From: Xenopus tropicalis
Lineage: Eukaryota > Chordata > Amphibia > Anura > Pipidae
Assembly: GCF_000004195.4 (NCBI RefSeq)
Contig: NC_030678.2
Span: forward strand, 75,761,404-75,825,403
Length of the DNA stretch: 64,000 nt
Reading direction: 5' to 3'
The notes beneath the pieces were generated by a model that was not told the origin of the DNA, did not search any database, and saw only the letters and a list, made by a program, of their open reading frames with translations. Positions within the stretch are counted from its first letter, which is position 1, and each line of letters begins with the position of its first letter. Positions 48,294 through 63,696 of the stretch are shown here, one piece after another. The position numbers were made by a program, and so were the translations under genes.

Positions 48294-49278
48294 AGGAGAA
48301 GGAAAGGCTAGTAAAGAGTTAATCTCAAGCTGCAGGCATACCTTCAGTTGTATCAATGGTGCCCTTAAGTCTCCCAATATTTCACCTGTTCAGATGATCA
48401 CAAGCCAAACAGGAAGAAAAAACGCTGAGCTGTGTAAAGAAAGTTCCCATAATGCCTCACTCCTGCACAGACACCCAGACCAAGTGAACATGCTCAGTCA
48501 GTAAGACTATGGGGCATATTTACTAATCCACGAACGTCCGAAAAGCGTCCGAATGCGTTTTTTTCATAATGATCGGTATTTTGAGATTTTTTCGGAAATT
48601 GTTGCGACTTTTCCGTAGCCGTTACGACTTTTTCGCGAATTGTCGCAACTTTTTCGTAGCATTACGACTTGCGCGAATTGTCACAACTTTTTCGTAGCCA
48701 TCGCGCCAAGTTCGAAAGTTTCGGATTCATTCAAGCTTCGGTATCGTGACTTTCCTTGGGCCAGGTTGGAGTGCCATTGAGTCCTATGGGAGGCTTCCAA
48801 AATCATGCAAAGTCTGAAAGTTTTGCCCGCCGTTTACGAGAGCTTAATACGAAAAAGTCGCGACAATATACAAGCAAATCGTAACGGCTACGAAAAAGTC
48901 CCGACAATTCGCACAAGTCGTAACGTCTACGGAAAAGTCGCAAGAATTTACGATAAAGTCGTAATGGCGACGAAAAAATCGCAAAAAATGCGGAAAAAGT
49001 CGCAAAATGTTGGTTTCCAATCCAAATTTTTCCCATTCGGATTCGTGGATTAGTAAATCAGCCCCTATGAGTCAGCTTCCTGCTGATTGGCTCAGATCCA
49101 CATTCCTAAGGGGGGGAGCAGGAGAGAGCAGAAAGCTGTGTGTCTGTGGCACAGGAATTACAGACTCTAGAAATCTTTTTTTCAGAGAAGTCAGTGCAGC
49201 GTTTCTGTGAGTGCTTATGGCTGTATTTACATAGACCTTTCTGATAAAGCTTACTTAGTTTTTACCTTTCTTTCTCCT
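48294..49278. mobile_element. T2-type MITE interrupted by a TTTTTCG-rich palindrome
   Basis: TTAA at 48290-48293 and 49279-49282; ends AGGAGAAGGAAAGGCTAGT and TTTTTACCTTTCTTTCTCCT. Removing 48511-49068 restores a continuous ~430-bp MITE. The right half is shared with 12655-12941. Confidence 0.8.
48511..49065. mobile_element. GGGGCAYATTTACTAA palindromic MITE with TAT duplication
   Basis: Termini GGGGCATATTTACTAATCCA and GGATTAGTAAATCAGCCCC; TAT at 48508-48510 and 49066-49068. The interior is a run of TTTTTCG / CGAAAAA and GTCGCAAC motifs arranged in mirror order. It is the same family as 60307-60814. Confidence 0.82.
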
Positions 49279-49282
49279 TTAA

Positions 49283-52240
49283 AGAGCTTAGTTTAGCTTT
49301 TGCTAGGCTGCTTTTCTAAATACTTGGGTGTTTTCCATCACCACTGCAGAGCGGCTCCTGAATAAAAGAACTGATTTAGCACATTTGCTGTTCCTTGCAA
49401 TCAAAGTATTTCAATTATTTACTCTCAAACTTTTTTATTATTGATATATTTTACTGAACATGTGATATTTGTCTTTGCAAGTGAAACAATCAGTTTCATC
49501 ATTTTCTATGTTTTTCCATCTTAATTGTTGCTTTACAATGCTTCATGTAGTATTTACATGCTCTAAAAAGTGTCAGAAGTGTTGGTTTGAAATGCTATCC
49601 CCTTCATTCCTATCACCTTCCTTACATCTGAGTTTAGCCACATAGGGTTGCACTCAACACTTTTACATTTCCTTCAGGAAAACAGCAATGATTTAATATA
49701 AGACAACCATTCTGTTGTTTTTTATCTGAAAACCTCATGTCCCAAAACAGTAATGATATTAGGGGCTAATGTTTGCTATTTCTGAGTCTTTGTTGCAAAA
49801 ACCAAACATAGCTTCAGCAACAAACATTAAAGGCAAATAATATTATGGTCACTATTACCAAGGTCTTCTAATACCAGCATATCTGCTCTGTTTTGGATTG
49901 TTTAAGATCACTAGATAGTCTATACCTATACGATGCCTAGTTTAGTGCTGTTTTATGATATGCATGACATTCTGCTAGGTTACTGACAGAATCCCAGCCA
50001 AAAACTACTAGAATTGCTCATTTTTGCTATAAAGAAGAGATACAACCATATAGAAAATATATTGCACAATCATTGCTGGAGTGTAATTTTTCCATTTTAA
50101 TTCAGCTGTGCCTGGAAGTTTGGGGTCTCTAATACTGAGCATTTCAAAAAGCATCCTTGGATACTGACAAATTCTGTATTGTTCATTCGCCCATTGGTCA
50201 GAGAATTTTTCATTTTTTCAAGATACACACAGAATGTGTTGCCTTGGAATCTAGCAGAATGCATTCAATAGGCCTGACGCACAGAAGGCCCAGAGCGTGC
50301 TGGTATTGTAGCCAATAGTCCACGTGGGTAGAGCGGAAATTGCCATTTCATGAATTTTTAGATGGCTTGTGAATTTTTCGGTCAAGCAAAACAGGCTTAT
50401 CTCAGAATATTTATATCATGCCTTATTGTTAACAACAGATTAAATAAAATAACAATACATCACAATTCCTTTGTAACTGCTTCACAGTTTTGCTTTGCTG
50501 TTAAAATGATACCATGCTGTAAATACACTCTGTCAATTACATACCATCCCAATAACGGTTTATACCATTTATATTGCGGCAACCACTGACCTTCTCCTTG
50601 CCCAAAGCCCAAGCTCCCAGTCAATGGGGCAGTAAGTCATAGCAACCAATCAACAAAAGGTGCGAGTTTGCCCAGCGTTTATAAATGTAACCCATTATCT
50701 GTTTTATGGTTTGCCCCTAACATAAGGGGATAATGTTATCTGTTTCATAACTGAAACATCATTGCCTACTTTTTGTACCAGCTTAGGTGTATACAGTCCC
50801 ATTAACCCTATATATACATATATATTAGGAAAAAAGTGAAGCACCTTAATTTCATACCAATTGCCTTGTTACACACAGGTTACAGAGTTCCATTTTAGTA
50901 TTAACCAGAACTAGAAACTGCATCAGACACTTTATGGGCTTGGTAAGAAACAGTGATAGAATTATTTGTGCTTAGCTGTGCAAAGCTTAGACTTGGGTAT
51001 TGAACTGGTGCCTTGAGAGCAAGCTTAAGATCAGAGTCTATTCTTTTTTTCCCCCCATAGCATTTGATTATCAACAGTCTTTGGGAATCCAGCAGTCCGT
51101 ATACACATGAAATACCTCATCAAGAGGAACAATAGTCAGAACTGCTAATATGATTGGTATCTGAGGACTCCCACAAATGTTCTATGTCCCTAAGGTTATC
51201 AAAATAAATTCCAAGCGCCCTCTGTCAAACTAAAGAAACTTTCCAGAAAATTCTCTTTTAAAGCCACAGCGTTTAGTAACCAATACTATTGTCAGTTTAG
51301 CCCAAGTAGTTTTGTATCTCATTCAGTTCCTGAAGAAGAAAGCAACAGACCTAATGGTTTTACTGACAGCAAACCTTAATCCTAGGAGATTATGCCAAAA
51401 ACATTTCACACGCTGTAACCTGCTGATTGAACAACCTGCTGACTCCTGTCTTTATTTCTAGCCATAGACAAAGATTGTATGTTCTCAACAATAGGGAGAT
51501 TTGTTATGTTTTCAAGGCACTTGAGATGGAAAGTTTGTCACTGCCGACAATGAATTTTATAGCATTTGTGTCTTTAGCACATTTCCAAGAGAAGCTGACA
51601 TGCTAGTTTAGGGAAAAAAATAAATCCTACATTTCCATGGTCTTTTTCTTGAAAGCAACTACCTAAATTATATGGATTGTGCTGCCAACAGGTAAAAATA
51701 TCTGTCCAAGCACCAATTATATACACAATCCATCTGCATTGAAAGTTGAAATCAGCAGTATACTTGGATACTGTTGGATTTCATCTTGTTCAGCTTGGAA
51801 ATTACCTCCGGTCAGAAATAATTAAACTGGCAACATAATACTTATCAATGTGAAGGAAGATCATTTGTCAGGTTAAACTGGCTCATCATGCCGCTCTTCT
51901 AGTCAATAGATTATTTCGAATATGTTCATTTGTCAGCTTATAGCGTCATGTTCGTATTTTACTAGTACGATTAGCCACTAGCCGTTCTAGTAGCCAAGGC
52001 TTAATATCTTTGTTCTACCCTGTAAACTGATCCTGATGGTAGCATGATGGGACATAGATGTACTCCCCTAATTATATTACTGCACTAGCCGCAGGGCTTT
52101 ACAAAGTCACCTAACATCTAGTTTTCTAGTGAGAGACCATTAGTTGGAGCCAGGCACTAGCATTTTGAATGCATGCTGTTTTATATTATAGCCATCTGTG
52201 TTGGAATGAAATTCAACTCCAACTTTTACAAAACATTTAA
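49283..52240. other. Unassigned DNA downstream of AATF
   Basis: Mostly single-copy looking, AT-rich. A partial CATAGCAACCAATCAAC motif is at 50638. No exon with conserved protein similarity was recognised on either strand. 51830-51970 looks compositionally unlike the surrounding repeats but is unassigned. Confidence 0.4.
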
Positions 52241-52499
52241 CAAGTTGACCTGTATGAAGAAAAACAATAGGAGTCGCCAGTGGAAAAGGTTCCTCCTGAA
52301 GGCAAATTTGTGCGACTTCAGAAAACTGAAGCAATGCAAAGGCCTTTCTAACAGACTCCTTTTGTTGCCAGCAGAAAGGCATTTCGCAGAGGTTAGTTGC
52401 CTGCGATACACTCTCTGTGAAATATCAACCTAAGGGATGAATCGTTCTTAATGGAGAGAGGGAGAGAAGTTTGGACAAACAATTGTATTATAGTGTAAA

Positions 52500-52817
52500 A
52501 ATCAAAAAAACCTTCAGGGTATGGCACGAGTCTGCTCAGTTTTCTTCCCTCTCCCTTCTACTTCTCCCCTTCCCATCAACTCTCACTCCCACTCCTAACT
52601 GTGCTATGTATACTGAGCTATCAGCAGCCAGAGCTGCAGCATGAAAGCTACTGGGGCCAAACTAAAATGGCAGCTGATATCTTAAACAAACAGAGGGAGC
52701 TTCTATTGCTGTTTACTCAGGTACGGTAAATCTTTCTGCAGAATAAATATAGTGTTCTAGCTTGTACTATTGTGACTAATCTATTGGCTGTAAAATGCCA
52801 AAATGCCTTTACTTCTC
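52500..52817. mobile_element. T2-type MITE fragment (right end)
   Basis: The right end TGCCTTTACTTCTCCTTTAA includes TTAA at about 52818-52821, preceded by AAAATGGCAGCTGATATC and GGCTGTAAAATGCCAAAATG. No matching left terminus was found. Confidence 0.5.
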
Positions 52818-52989
52818 CTTTAATAACAGAATCGATTCTGTGCTACGGTTCTTTAAAGGGCATTGGACATATTGCCTTTGTAGGTCTCAACACTTTTTGG
52901 GTTATAAAGGACTCTAGGGTGTATAAGTAAACTTAGGTACACTCCTTTTTTGTAGGATATGTTGTTATTGCCATGTTCAGAAAATATTG

Positions 52990-53620
52990 AGTGACAAAAT
53001 ATTGGGTTTACGCAAGGTGTATCTCCTGTTTTAAAGGGGAGCGTATATCTTGGTAGCTTAATGTGCGGAATGTTTTAATGGCCTAAATGTTTTAAAATGA
53101 GTGAGCGCAGAGGATTTCTTGTTATTGTCTATATGAATGTGGTCACAGCCTCACTGCACCCCCGCATAATGGTTTAAAATGTAGTGGTTGAGCACAACTT
53201 TCCCTTTTTTGCTATAGTTTATACAGGAGCAGTGGCCAGCTCCATGTGGCAGCTCCCACTCTTCCCAGTTACAGTCAGGTGATCCCAGTGGAGCCAATAA
53301 AAGGGCACCATTTGGGGGTTTTAACCTTGAACGCAAGAAAGTTGCAGGTGAAACTTAGTCCCTTTGTTAAATGTATATTGAAGCAGTAGAATTCTTAATC
53401 AGATAAAAGTAAGTGTAGGACTGGCCAGACAAGGGATAATTGAGGTGGTTGGCCAGCTTGAAGTATATTGCAATATATGGACAAACAATCCCTGTTTTGC
53501 TTAAAGGGAAGGGCATTTCTTAGTAGCTTAATGCACAGAATGTCTTAATGCCCTATATATACTGATAATGGGTGAGTGCAGAGGATCTCTTGTTGTCTAT
53601 ATAATGCTGGAATGTCTCAT
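52990..53620. repeat. Diverged direct repeat pair, ~450 bp apart
   Basis: TAGCTTAATGTGCGGAATGT…GAGTGAGCGCAGAGGAT (53055-53117) recurs as TAGCTTAATGCACAGAATGT…GGTGAGTGCAGAGGATC (53523-53587). Each is preceded by a TTAAAGGGRAG-type motif and followed by TCTTGTTRTTGTCTATAT. They may be two copies of a T2-like element end. Confidence 0.6.
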
Positions 53621-53839
53621 TAACCTCAGAAAAACACCAAGTTTTTATCTACATGTTAACTTTTGACTTCATTAAGCACCATCTGCGTTTTGTGGATAAT
53701 TGGACTGAAGTGCCACAGATTATAGATAGTACTGTGCATTCTGCAGCCTTTCCAGGCAAGAAGTGTAGAAGTGGCTTTTAAAGCTACTACTTCATTCTCT
53801 GCTCATTAGCCTTAAGGCAAAGACATCCTGTACCCCTCT

Positions 53840-55085
53840 GTGTCACTCAAGCACTGGATCCTACACTGATAATGGCCTCTTTCTGCATCACTTTTGCCCC
53901 TTTCACTGGATCTGCAGCCTGTGTACTCCAGGTTAGTGTCACACAAATACACAAACACACACTTTTTACATATATACACACATCTACATTTACACATATA
54001 CACATACATTTGGGGGGGGGGGTCACACTTTCACAGGGCTTACATACAATGCACAGTTTACAAGATGTACACACATGCATACACACAATTTTGTGACTTT
54101 TTTTGTACCGAATTGTGTGGGTTTTTTTATTTGCTAATTGCACTATACCTTTTGTATCTTATTTCAGTGGCTGTATTCTATTTTTGGTGATTTTGTTCTA
54201 TCTTTAGCCATTTGACTGCATTTTCAGTCCTGAAAGGTGGTCTTTGGCTGTTTTTGTCCATAAAACTTATTTGGCCAAGCAAAACTATTTATGCAAGTGT
54301 TGAGAGGATTTTCAGAAATGACATTTAAACTGCTATGTTTCTGGGGTCCATTTAAAAAACACAAAAAACTGCACATACATATTTCATGGCTGCCTGTGTA
54401 AATTTTGTGGTCTCTACATGCCACATACTTAGATAATCCTATGCACAATGGCCATACAATTGTTTGGTGGATCCCTGGCGGTCATATTTAGGGTGTTTAC
54501 CATTGGCACCTAATGACATGAGGGAGAAAAGATGCTGGAAAGTGAATGCTTCAAGGTGATCTTCAGATTTTCATTAAATTCGCTAACTTTAGGAGAGCTT
54601 TGAGACTCAGTACTTTACAGTAGAAAGACAAGGTTTCTCCCTAATGTCTAATTTCCAAACATATATAGTTTTCTGGGGTAAACATATATTTTGTGGCTTT
54701 ATCCCCTTAAAATCCAGTAAATGTGTTGGTTTTTCAATAGCTGAAATGACCCCCAGGACAATATGTATGCACTAACTTCATTTTTGGGGCCCCTTCGTGC
54801 CACATACTTATGTAAACTCTACAATGGGATCTAAAGTATGCTGATTTCTGCTGTAGTGCTGAAAATTCGATCTCCCTAAAACTAAACATATTTGGTACTG
54901 GCACATTCAAATGACATGATGCTTTCCAAATCAGTTGGATCTTAGAGAAATAGGGGAAAAGGTTTTATTTATGCACTAAGTCCAGAAGGGAAAATACACA
55001 ATGTCCCTACAGTAAAGTGAGAGAGCTCAAAATGTTCAATAAACCTCCGTGCAACTGAAATGTAAAATTCTGCTGGCACTTAAAG
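53840..55085. repeat. Second, shorter copy of the 2.7-kb composite repeat
   Basis: It contains a TACACACAT-rich tract (53940-54090), one unit of the ~390-bp repeat (54510-54900: GGAGAGCTTTGAGACTCAG, AATTTCCAAACATATATAG) and the end GCTGGCACTTAAAGGGTTAA. The four hairpins of the first copy are not present. Confidence 0.6.
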
Positions 55086-55506
55086 GGTTAAAATTTAGTG
55101 GTGCGCACAACTTTCCCTTTTGTGCTATAGAATATTATATGTTGCTGTCTAGCAGCAGTGGTAGGTTCTCTCATTTCCAAAGAATGTTAGTTCTCCATGG
55201 CAAGCTCAAAATCACAGGTAGTAATAAAAATGCTGCCAAACTGTGGAACATGCATTGGAGTCTATGGCTGTTTTTTTCTCCAGTTTTTCTCGTATCAAAT
55301 GCAGGCAATTTTTCCAATGTTATTTTTTATTTGTGAATCTGCACTAGAATTTTACCGTGTTTTGTTCATAATAACAAACATTTTCGGCACTTGTAAATAC
55401 GCACATTTTTTCACAAAGTATCAGGTGAAAATATTCACTCAGCCCTAACCACAAGTTCTGGAGCTAGGGAGCTTGAAAATTTACCATGTAATGTAATTTA
55501 TACTTA

Positions 55507-55836
55507 AGGTGGCCACACACGTGGCGATTGTAGATCTTTCGTGCGACCATCAGTCGCACTAATCCGCCACTAACCGTTCAGGACTGAAACAGCAGATAAG
55601 GAGGTAGAAGCAATAGGATTTCTACCTCCTTCTGCTGATTCAGCCCTGACGGCAGATTTTGCTCAAGCGCCTTCTATGGCGCCCGATCAAAATCTTTAAA
55701 CCTGGCCGATCAGTGAGTCGTCCGATATCAGCAGCCTCCTGCGATATCAGTCGTCTCGCCGACATGCCATACACGCACCGAATATCGTACGAAATGAGGA
55801 CCTGGTACGATATTATCGGTGCGTGTATGGCCAGCT
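55507..55836. mobile_element. MITE, AGGTGGCCAYACACG termini, TTA duplication
   Basis: Left AGGTGGCCACACACGTGGCG and right CGGTGCGTGTATGGCCAGCT are inverted; TTA lies at 55504-55506 and 55837-55839. Internal hairpins include AAGGAGGTAGAA…TTCTACCTCCTT and CGATATCAG motifs. It is probably PIF/Harbinger-like from the TTA site. Confidence 0.8.
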
Positions 55837-55839
55837 TTA

Positions 55840-56050
55840 GGGGCAGATCTTGTAAGATTAGAGTTTACTAAAGAAAAACTCACCCACGTCCTGTTCATTC
55901 CAATGGGATTTTTAAAAGTGTTTTATCAAATTGTGAACTCTAACTTTCGCCCATTCATAAATACGCTTCTAAAAATCCTGTAGGAATGAAAAGAAAATGG
56001 TGATTTTTTTTGTGACGTGCTCTAATCTCACATTTTAATAAATCTGCCCC
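55840..56050. mobile_element. MITE, GGGGCAGATTT termini, TTA duplication
   Basis: Left GGGGCAGATCTTGTAAGATT, right CACATTTTAATAAATCTGCCCC; TTA at 55837-55839 and 56051-56053. The left TTA is shared with the preceding MITE. Its AATGGGATTTTTAAAAGTGT core is flanked by mirrored segments. Confidence 0.8.
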
Positions 56051-57414
56051 TTAGTCAACATTTTCACTCTTTTTTTAACGATAATAGTCCATGTCTATGA
56101 GGTGTTAATCGAAATTCATAGTGTAACATAACATGTGCTACAGCATTGGCAAGGAAATTGGGGTGAGTGTTCTTTGGCCTGTGTGCAACATCTTCCCAGC
56201 TGTTAGTAATACATTTCTCAAGATAAAATCGTCATCACACACAAGCATTGGATATAGTAGACTATCTTGTTTCACTAGATGTACTGTTTGTATAAAGAAC
56301 TCACTAGGGCTCATTTATCAACACTTGGCAAATGTGCATCTGGGCAGTTACCCATGACAACCAGGTAGCTGGAAAAAAAAATCTAATCACTGATTGGTTG
56401 CATTGGTTAGTGCAAATGTTGCTAAACAGGCACCACTAACTACATTTTAGAAACAGTTACATACACAGGGTTTTATGTTCATTTTTCTGGACTAGATCCT
56501 GTAGGCTTTGAAAGACTTTAGGGATGGAATTAGTAGCTAATTTTCTGGAGCTCATTATAACAGAGAGATAAGCTGCAGTGGCCTCTTTTCAAAACAAAAA
56601 GAAATTGTCATTTGTCACAAGCAAAGAATGCTTCATGACTTCTACAAATATCAATAACTGTTCATGCCCAAGGTTGAATATTGATGTATGTCATACAAAT
56701 GTGTATCTGGGGCTGTTTCTATTGTTCACCTAAATGCCCCTCAAAGAAATATTGATTTTCCTGCTCCTGACCAGCCTGAACTGGCCATGTGGAACAAAAT
56801 GTCACAGTATCTGAACTTTCTATTTCTGGTTCAGAGTAATAGGTGAGAGGGTTTTTATTAAATATTATTTGTATGCATGAAGAACATATAAGATAATCTG
56901 AATGATAACAGATTGCCTTTATAACATTGCGTGTTGTTGAACCTTAAAAGTTTTTCTTTGTTTTTTTTTAAACTGCAGTGCATCAGCTCAAAGATGTTTC
57001 CCTTGGTGTTAAATGAGTCGTGACAAAATGGGCACAACTAAAGCTTGCATCTTATACGTTACTTGTACCCTCTATATTGGAATATAAAGATATTAGAGTA
57101 ATAACCCAAACCAAAGTATATGGTCATAGAAATTCATGGTGCCTTCTATTATCTTTATATTTTACAGTAGTGGTACATTATTCTAGGTGGTACTCATAGA
57201 ATAAAATTGTTCAACAAAACAAAAATATTGCAATGCACCAGAATGACAGAAGACAAAAAGGAAAATGTTATTAAAATGTCAATGAGTAGAGCACACCATG
57301 AAACCATGTTTTGAATCATTTAGACCTCATGGCATTAGCAGGTGGACAGGAAGTAACTATGCTCTCTTTTAAGAGCTGTGGCTGTGTCCTTGCCAAAAAA
57401 AAACCCAAAGTAAA

Positions 57415-58270
57415 TGTAGGGACCCATAGGGTTAAGCTCCCTATGGCTTTATCCCCTACCTCTTCACACCTCTACTGTTATTGGGTAATAGCCCCTGTAC
57501 TTAAGTTACAGTTCTAGCACTATTCCTTATAGGTTTAGTCAGGTTGGCCACTCCCCCTGCAGACTGATATAGTGTCTAGCAAGGAGGAGTGGCTTCCTCT
57601 TTTGGCTGCATGCTGTTTCCCAAGCAGAGCTCCATCTGAGCCTGGGAGCAGACTGTAGGCCCCAGAAGCCATTTGTACCCTAGAGGATATTCTACCTCTA
57701 GTGAAAGCCAGGGATAGGGCCCCATGAATGAGGATAAGTAAGCACAGCAGAATATTTAAGAGCACCCTCTAGGAGAGTGAGTATAGTCAGATCTATCTAG
57801 CACAAGCAGCTGTAGCTCCAAGATAGGAGACATTAAGGGTTCAGCTTCCCCAGGCTCTGTATGCCTTGCTGTAGGGACCACAGTTAAGACATAGGATTTA
57901 GGCTAGTATTAACTCCTGAACCACCGTTGGCTGTAGGGATCCGTTCCAGTAAAGGGCATCCATCTTGGGATTCCTGGCTACTACTCCTACCTATCTCCAC
58001 TGTGTGCTGCACTGTCTATAGGTCACAACTGCTTCTAACCACTGTGACATGCTATATCAACTGCTTGTGAGTATATGATTACCCTGATCTCACCATCTGT
58101 GTCTTGGACAATAAATCTGTATTATAGTTCACCATAAGAATCCTCTGGCGTCCATTTATACCATCCGCACCACACCTCAGCAAGTTGTAGTTTAACTACA
58201 CCCTCCGCTCCATAGTACTTCTCCCACTTAGCGGAGGCCCATACCTAAGAATTAAGGGTCGGATGTAACA
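57415..58270 (+). mobile_element. Probable solo LTR
   Basis: The interval starts TGTAGGGACCCATAGGGTTA and ends GGGTCGGATGTAACA (TG…CA). It contains a TATA-like TATTTAAGAGC at about 57750 and an AATAAATCTGTATTATAG poly(A) signal at about 58110, in the order U3-R-U5. No 5-bp target duplication is obvious, and no internal retroviral-type coding sequence or primer-binding site flanks it. Assignment as an LTR is from architecture only. Confidence 0.5.
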
Positions 58271-59374
58271 CATGCTCTACACACGCTACTAGCCTGGATT
58301 TGCCTAATTTAAGTCAAAATAGTGTTACATAAATAATTTACTTCTTTTAACTTATTGCATTTTCACCTGATCATTCAGACAGCAGAGGCCACAGGCCCCA
58401 ATGTGGCCCTGTCTAAACCACCTGTTATGGGCGGCTAGGCTGTGCCCTTCGACTGTGCGCTACACCATGTAGCAGGTTTTTTTGTTATCCAGCACAAGGT
58501 GCAGAACACATCCATTCCCTGGGGAAGAAGTACATAAGCACTAGAAGTAATAAGCACACTGTTATACCCCTTAGAGCTCCCGCACTTCTGCCCAGGCAGA
58601 TAGTAAATGCCCCCAGTGTTTTTTATTACATAACCCTATTAGTGCAAGACATAAAAAGATCCAGTAACTGGGATACCACTAGTAATTCTACACCTTGAAC
58701 ATCCCCAGATGCAAACATAATCTTCCTGATGATCAGTTTTAACTTATCAGGTCTCTACAACTCCCTTTATATATGAATTTCCTTTGGCCAGAAAACTTGC
58801 CTTTTTTTTTTTATCTCCTCTTAAATTTTTCTTACTTTAAAATACTCTTTTGCAAAGACATGAGATCTAAATATCATGGTTAACTGTCAGGCAATAGTAA
58901 ACTGTAAAACTGTGCATTTTTTTTCAGCTTTAATGGCTGCCCCCATGGCTACGAAGCAGATTATTTATATAAACTATAGTAGCGTTTCTGTAGCAAACAC
59001 ACCAGTTTTACCAGCATAGAGCAACAGTGCATTATATTTTAGTACTTTTAAACACTTTAATTTTTTGGTGTTACTGTTACGTTTAAGATTCAGGTCCTAG
59101 TTCCCCCAAGAGACTTGTTTATATTATTAGTTACAATTATATCTAAGCGCAGGCACTGAGTATTCTGGCCTCTATGCCAAAAGCCTACTTATCTAATTAA
59201 GTTTGAGAAACTTTGTATCTTATTTGGTGTTCAGTGCAGGAGATCAAAAGGAAACAAAGGACTTTTCAATAAGAATCCAGGACTACGGGCTGAGCTGCCC
59301 CTTCTCCGGACATTTGGGAGGTAAAATTAAATCTAATATGTAATTATAAAACAATGTAATGTTTTATTATTACA

Positions 59375-59455
59375 TATTTAAAAGGAGATATGATAAAATT
59401 TGGAACCTTCTAGATAACAGGTTTCCGGATAATGGATCCCATACCTGTATTTTTT
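59375..59455. mobile_element. MITE fragment, GATAACAGGTTTCCGGATAA family
   Basis: ACCTTCTAGATAACAGGTTT then CCGGATAATGGATCCCATAC is the end of the same abundant MITE seen at 34125-34300. Confidence 0.65.
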
Positions 59456-59689
59456 ATATTTTACACAGTGATCCAACTTTTTTTGTAAACTGACTTGTAG
59501 ATATTGGTACAGTGCTTATTCAATAATACGGTATTCAATATAGGAGATAAATACCACAATAAGGGTAAAAAAAAATATCTCAACGTACAGTTGCAAGAAA
59601 AAGTATGTGAACCCTTTGGAATTATATGGATTTCTGCACAAATTGGTCATAAAATGTGATCTGATCTTCATCTAAGTCACAACAATAGA

Positions 59690-61318
<1,629 letters not shown>

Positions 61319-61699
61319 TCACATCAGGCAATGCTTCTTGGGAAAAGCAAACCCAAAACTGGTGTGTGTTTTTTATAGGGCAGGGCAGCTGTAACCAACA
61401 CCTCCAATCTCATCTCATTCATTAGACTCCAGTTGGCCGACACCTCACTCCAATTAGCTCTTGGAGATTTCATTAGTCTAGGGGTTCACATACTTTTTCC
61501 ACCTGCACTGTGAATGTTTACATGGTGTGTTCAATAATAACATGGAAACATTTAATTATTTGTGTGGTATTAGTTTAAGCAGACTGTGATTGTCTATTGT
61601 TGTGACTTAGATGAAGATCACATCACATTTTATGACCATTTGTGCAGAAATCCATATAATTACAAAGGGTTCACATACTTTTCCTTGCAACTGTAACTA

Positions 61700-63690
61700 T
61701 AAATGGATAGTCCAAAAAGCTGTTCATGTGTATGTGCTATGGAATTTGATATGACTCAGTTCCATTAGTAATATCCTACCAATATATTAAATACATAAAT
61801 ATGAGAGAAAGAAAAAGAAGGAAAATGTGTTTCTTATTAATAGGTCATATGGTGTACTGTGATCAAAGCTTGCTAATGGTCATGGCAACCAATCAGCAGG
61901 CAGTTGGCTAATTGGTCAGCTCTTGTTAAAAAAAAAAATATCTGATTGGTTGTATTCTTAATGGACCAGGGCTAACATTGAGACTTTTGTTACATTACCC
62001 TGATAGGGTAGATCTAAATATTAAGAATATTAAATGTTTTGTATCCATGCACTTAAAACATTTAAAATGTGGCATCTCAAATAATGATTAGCTATAAACT
62101 GCAGCATACTTAACCAATACAAGCAGTAGCAGAGCCTCAAAGAACACTGTTGTTTTCCAAAACCCTTTCAATCAAATTTCATATATATTTGGCCTTAAAT
62201 ACATTGGAATTCTCCCAAAAGACATGTATTAATAGTTCTAGTTTCACATTTGTGAAAAATAAATGTATTTTCTGCTTTTAATAAACAGTGAAAAAATATC
62301 ATATATGAATTCTTATATGTGTATATATTCTGGTTATAACTAAGAAGTTGCAAATAAATATTGCTTGTTATATTTCACTATTACAAGAGGTGCCGACAAG
62401 CTGTGGCACAAAATAACCAGCAGGTAAGATTAAAGATACGCTCCTTTCTTTTATACTGAGCTTAAATGTAATCATTTTGGAAAAAACGCCACTGAAGTTA
62501 AAGTGTTCATATATAAGATAAAAATTTGATTCTCAGAGTTAACCTTGGGGACTCATTTAACTTTATTTAGCACTGAGTTGCCCTGATAAGCCGTAAAGCA
62601 CAGTAAACACAATGCTTACAAAGTGCTCAAACAATAGCTTCTGTGAGGGATTGCAAACCTCCTACACTCTGTCCTTCATCTTGTTTCTATTGCCTTTGAA
62701 TTTTCTTATCAGCAGGTTAGCAGGTTTTCACGCATTTCACATATGTACAGCCATTGGGGATACCAAGGAGCTTTCATTTGAGAAAGACTAAGATTTCTGT
62801 GTTCAAAAAGTCAAACATATAACAAAAAAGAAACTGCAAGGGACAACACATTCACATGTGCACCTCAGGTTTACCTGTGATAATATGCATCTGCACTGGT
62901 AATTCACTTGTAAATGTCATTTACATTTTCCTTGCATTTCTGGCACAGAAATGCTTATGGTGCTAGGAACTGTGCTGTTGTACAATGCGTTTAGACACAA
63001 GCTGTGTAGGCAAATCACACAAAGGGAGCCCTGGAAGTAACACTACCTTTTGCACCTTATTGAGCAATACAGATGGAGCATGATTTGACACTGGTATTCC
63101 TGAAGCACATTGGCAGTGATGAGCAAAACTAGCATTTGTTGTATTGTTGAAAAATTCATGAAACTGCTGCTTTCACAAAATGCATTGGTGTCAATGGGAA
63201 GTTAAGGTGTTTGTTCACTCTGCAGTCGCATATACATTGCCTCTTGTTGGATAGGCTCCTTCCCAGCAGGCTACAGCTGTTCTTTATAGAAAAGAAAAAG
63301 CTCCATGTTGCCAATTTCTTCCAAATATGGACAGCTCTCTAGATAGACAGGAAGAGCTCCAATCCTATAGTGGTTAGTACGTGTCTAAGATAATCTGTTT
63401 TTGACTGGATAACTGGGTGGGTCATATTTACCAAGGGTTAGACTTCTAATTTGGGTGTGGTCTAATTTTAGCTTTTTTCTTTTAACCAAGGGGTTTATTT
63501 CTACCAATAAACTTTAAAAAGTATTTAGGTGCAGCCCTAGAGGGACATTTCTTTTTATTTTCCTGATAAATATGTGTATCGAAGGCGGGAAAAACCTATT
63601 TAGCTATTTTTTCAATATGCTAATACATAGTAACACACAAACTGAATTACAGAAGATCAAAATTCTGGCCCTAGAGTCAGTTGATAGTAA
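61700..63690. other. Unassigned DNA
   Basis: Apart from a GGCAACCAATCAGCAGGCAG palindromic MITE core at 61885-61955, nothing was recognised. ORFs are short. Confidence 0.4.
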
Positions 63691-63696
63691 GGCTGA

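Noticed and set aside
52140..52433. Overlapping 80-86-codon frames on both strands
   Set aside because: The sequence contains CGCCAGTGGAAA, GCGACTTCAGAAAACTGAAG and mirrored motifs of a short palindromic repeat; no protein family is recognisable.
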